Below are positions 62,163-64,000 of a DNA stretch of 64,000 nucleotides, piece after piece. The notes under the pieces were generated by a model. That model was not told where the DNA came from, made no database searches, and worked only from the letters and a program-made list of their open reading frames with translations. Each line of letters begins with the position of its first letter. Position 1 is the first letter of the stretch. Source of the DNA: Hormiphora californensis (Eukaryota > Ctenophora > Tentaculata > Cydippida > Pleurobrachiidae); contig CM035356.1 of assembly GCA_020137815.1 (NCBI GenBank), forward strand, positions 6,754,880-6,818,879, given 5' to 3'. The translations under genes and the position numbers were made by a program.

Positions 62163-63105
62163 TTTTTTTATGATATCATGGTGCGCCATAACATCACGTA
62201 GTGAGTGCCGGTTAAACCATTGTAGTTGTACTTGTACAGTTTTTGTTACAGTTAGCTTTCCGGATTTTTAATTTTCCAGTCTGATAGTTACATATGTTTG
62301 TCACATTTTGATTTGGGCCCGACCCCGGAGATTTAATGAAATGAATTCCACACATCGCCATATGATACCACATGAATGACGTGTTGTCACCCGCCACTGG
62401 CCCAGTCATGCCAACACTTTCTCCTCATATCTCTAATCAAATTCTCCCTTCCGGCCCTGTCCTTGATCCCTATCTGTTGTTTTTTTTGCAGAATCTCAGT
62501 TCATGGAACTATAGGGGGTCCGGCCCTGTCCTTGTATCGTTTATATCTCTATCTAATCAGCATATCATGGCTATAATTCTGCTGACTGAAGGAATTACCT
62601 CATCGAGAATAATTACGTGACCCTTGGCCTTTTAGATTTAGTTTTAATTTTAAATGTATCCACGTTGAATGTTGATTTATAATTATATTCTCGCTTCGTG
62701 AGCTACTACGTGACTTGAGACTTTTCACTTCGATCTCACACATGTGTCTATGTCACCACACCGTTGATAAAGATGTATCTAAAACTCATGGTTATGCATA
62801 TAATACTGGTGACCAGCATATTTCTTTTAATTGAAGCGAAAACATGAATTTAAATGTGGTGAATGTTACGAACACAGCTGTTTATTAATTAGACAAACCG
62901 CATATTCGAAGTACTGTTAGGTACTTTTTGCATTGGTTCTCCATTCTAGTTTTTACCACATGAAAGTTTAGTCAGAACATACATATTATTCATGATATAT
63001 TGTGTCATATGATTCGTGTGTGTGGGTGCCCGTGTGTACCATGAATCTCAATCAAACTAAGTAGCAAAATAGTATCTTGAATCGATCGCTGATCTCGGTC
63101 CAGTG

Positions 63106-63161
63106 AATAGTCAATACTTGGACATGTGGACCATCCTGCACATGTCCAAGTATTGACTATT
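63106..63161. repeat. Perfect 23-bp-stem hairpin
   Basis: AATAGTCAATACTTGGACAT... and its complement around a 10-nt loop. Confidence 0.8.
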
Positions 63162-64000
63162 GAGTCCTTTACTTTTATGATCTCTATCTAATCAATCATT
63201 CTGAATAGTGCCCCGTGTGGCCGTGTGCGAACTTTGGCAATAATATTTACTGTAAATAATTTACATGGAATCGCACTTATATAGTTAGTAGTTCCACTTT
63301 CACCAGGAATCGTAGTTCTCGCTTTACATTTTATCTATTTTTGCGAGGGTGGGGTTTATTGCTACACGTGCTGCTGCGACATATTGTGCGTTAGGTGTGA
63401 ATGTGATGTTGGCCGGAAAGTTTAGTATGTAGCACAGCTCTTCAGTACTTCACACCTCAACTATACCGTATAGTGGAGGAAGAGTATACTCTACAAATAG
63501 TACGTTTTATTGGACATGGTTCTAGAAGTTCTGCATGGAAATAGACAAAAATGGAGTATAGAATTAGGCATTGTCTATACTCTGTTTCAGCTTGGCTTTT
63601 TCATTGTTATTTGTCCCTGTATAGTTCTGTGATTCAGTGAATCCTAGTCTGAATTATTCAGAGTACTCAATGCTGCTGAGTGTGTCCTAGTGTGTCTACC
63701 AATGTCAATTGGCTCAACATGTGTTTTGTTTTTGTATATCCGGTGTTGTACTGTACCTTTGTTCTTCACATTAACTTAGTAACACACAATGAGATAGAAC
63801 TAGAAGAACACACAAGTTATAGTAGTGAGCCTCTCTATTGGCGGCCGTCTCGCATGTAGAGGGAGCTAGATCTGAGTTGCAACTAGTTGGTCGTGTAATG
63901 TGTAGAGGGGCCAGGAGTTGACGCCGTGTGATGTGTGGTTTTGCAACAAGTGTTCTGCTAAATTTGGCCTACTTACGAACAATTCTTTCTCTCTCCCTCG

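Larger units (their letters stand above)
60163..64000. other. Intergenic; no gene recognised
   Basis: AT-rich, with simple repeats and a perfect hairpin. No frame shows family features. Confidence 0.5.

Noticed and set aside
61620-62271. Frames of Asp-Arg and Ser-Leu repeats, about 190-210 residues
   Set aside because: Produced by the CTGTCT hexanucleotide array.

Overview
This window comes from an animal nuclear genome. Genes are split into many short exons by GT-AG introns, and the families seen (classical-repeat cadherin, organic-anion transporter with a Kazal loop, rhodopsin-type GPCRs, GMAP-210-like golgin) are metazoan. There are no operons, ribosome binding sites or phage-like genes. 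The repeat load and short introns suit an invertebrate, possibly a sponge or another early-branching animal, but the species cannot be fixed from sequence alone.

Layout. 1-4355 (minus): 5' part of a golgin resembling GMAP-210/TRIP11, running off the left edge. 4612-5301 (minus): intronless two-TM protein resembling a BK-channel beta subunit. 5302-8442: intergenic, with a base-call-corrupted block. 8443-10569 (plus): five-exon class A GPCR interrupted by two apparent 1-bp deletions. 11469-32603 (minus): about 22-exon cadherin with roughly nine EC repeats, one TM helix and a cytoplasmic tail; a second, intronless 7TM gene (17037-18038, plus) is nested in one of its introns. 32604-36750: foldbacks, a 0.9 kb perfect TCTG array and small hairpins. 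36751-58854 (plus): OATP/SLCO transporter whose introns hold a 2.5 kb palindromic TTAA-flanked element and a 12.4 kb, 32-bp-period satellite. 59133-59888: a second complete copy of its last coding cassette. 60163-64000: no recognisable gene, only simple repeats and a hairpin.

Main observations. (1) The 32-bp satellite in the OATP intron looks like an amplified 3' splice site: the last unit supplies the only in-phase acceptor for the next exon, and the other units would be decoys leading to an immediate stop. The same theme, tandem duplication of sequence at a splice boundary, recurs at 42075-42122, 15609-15806 and 63-167. (2) Large near-perfect palindromes, each bounded by TTAA, form a foldback family with GGGTAC ends; three TTAA-flanked palindromes sit inside the satellite, whose units carry TTAA. 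(3) Two elements at 2978-3147 and 30607-30798 have unrelated stems but the same four-stem cloverleaf layout and a shared third-hairpin apex. (4) Several CAGTCGG...CCGACTG MITEs flanked by TA look like pogo/Tigger relatives. (5) The OATP gene appears to have two alternative 3' cassettes of matched exon length and phase.

Exon boundaries were read by hand from splice consensus and reading-frame phase; no search or transcript evidence was available.
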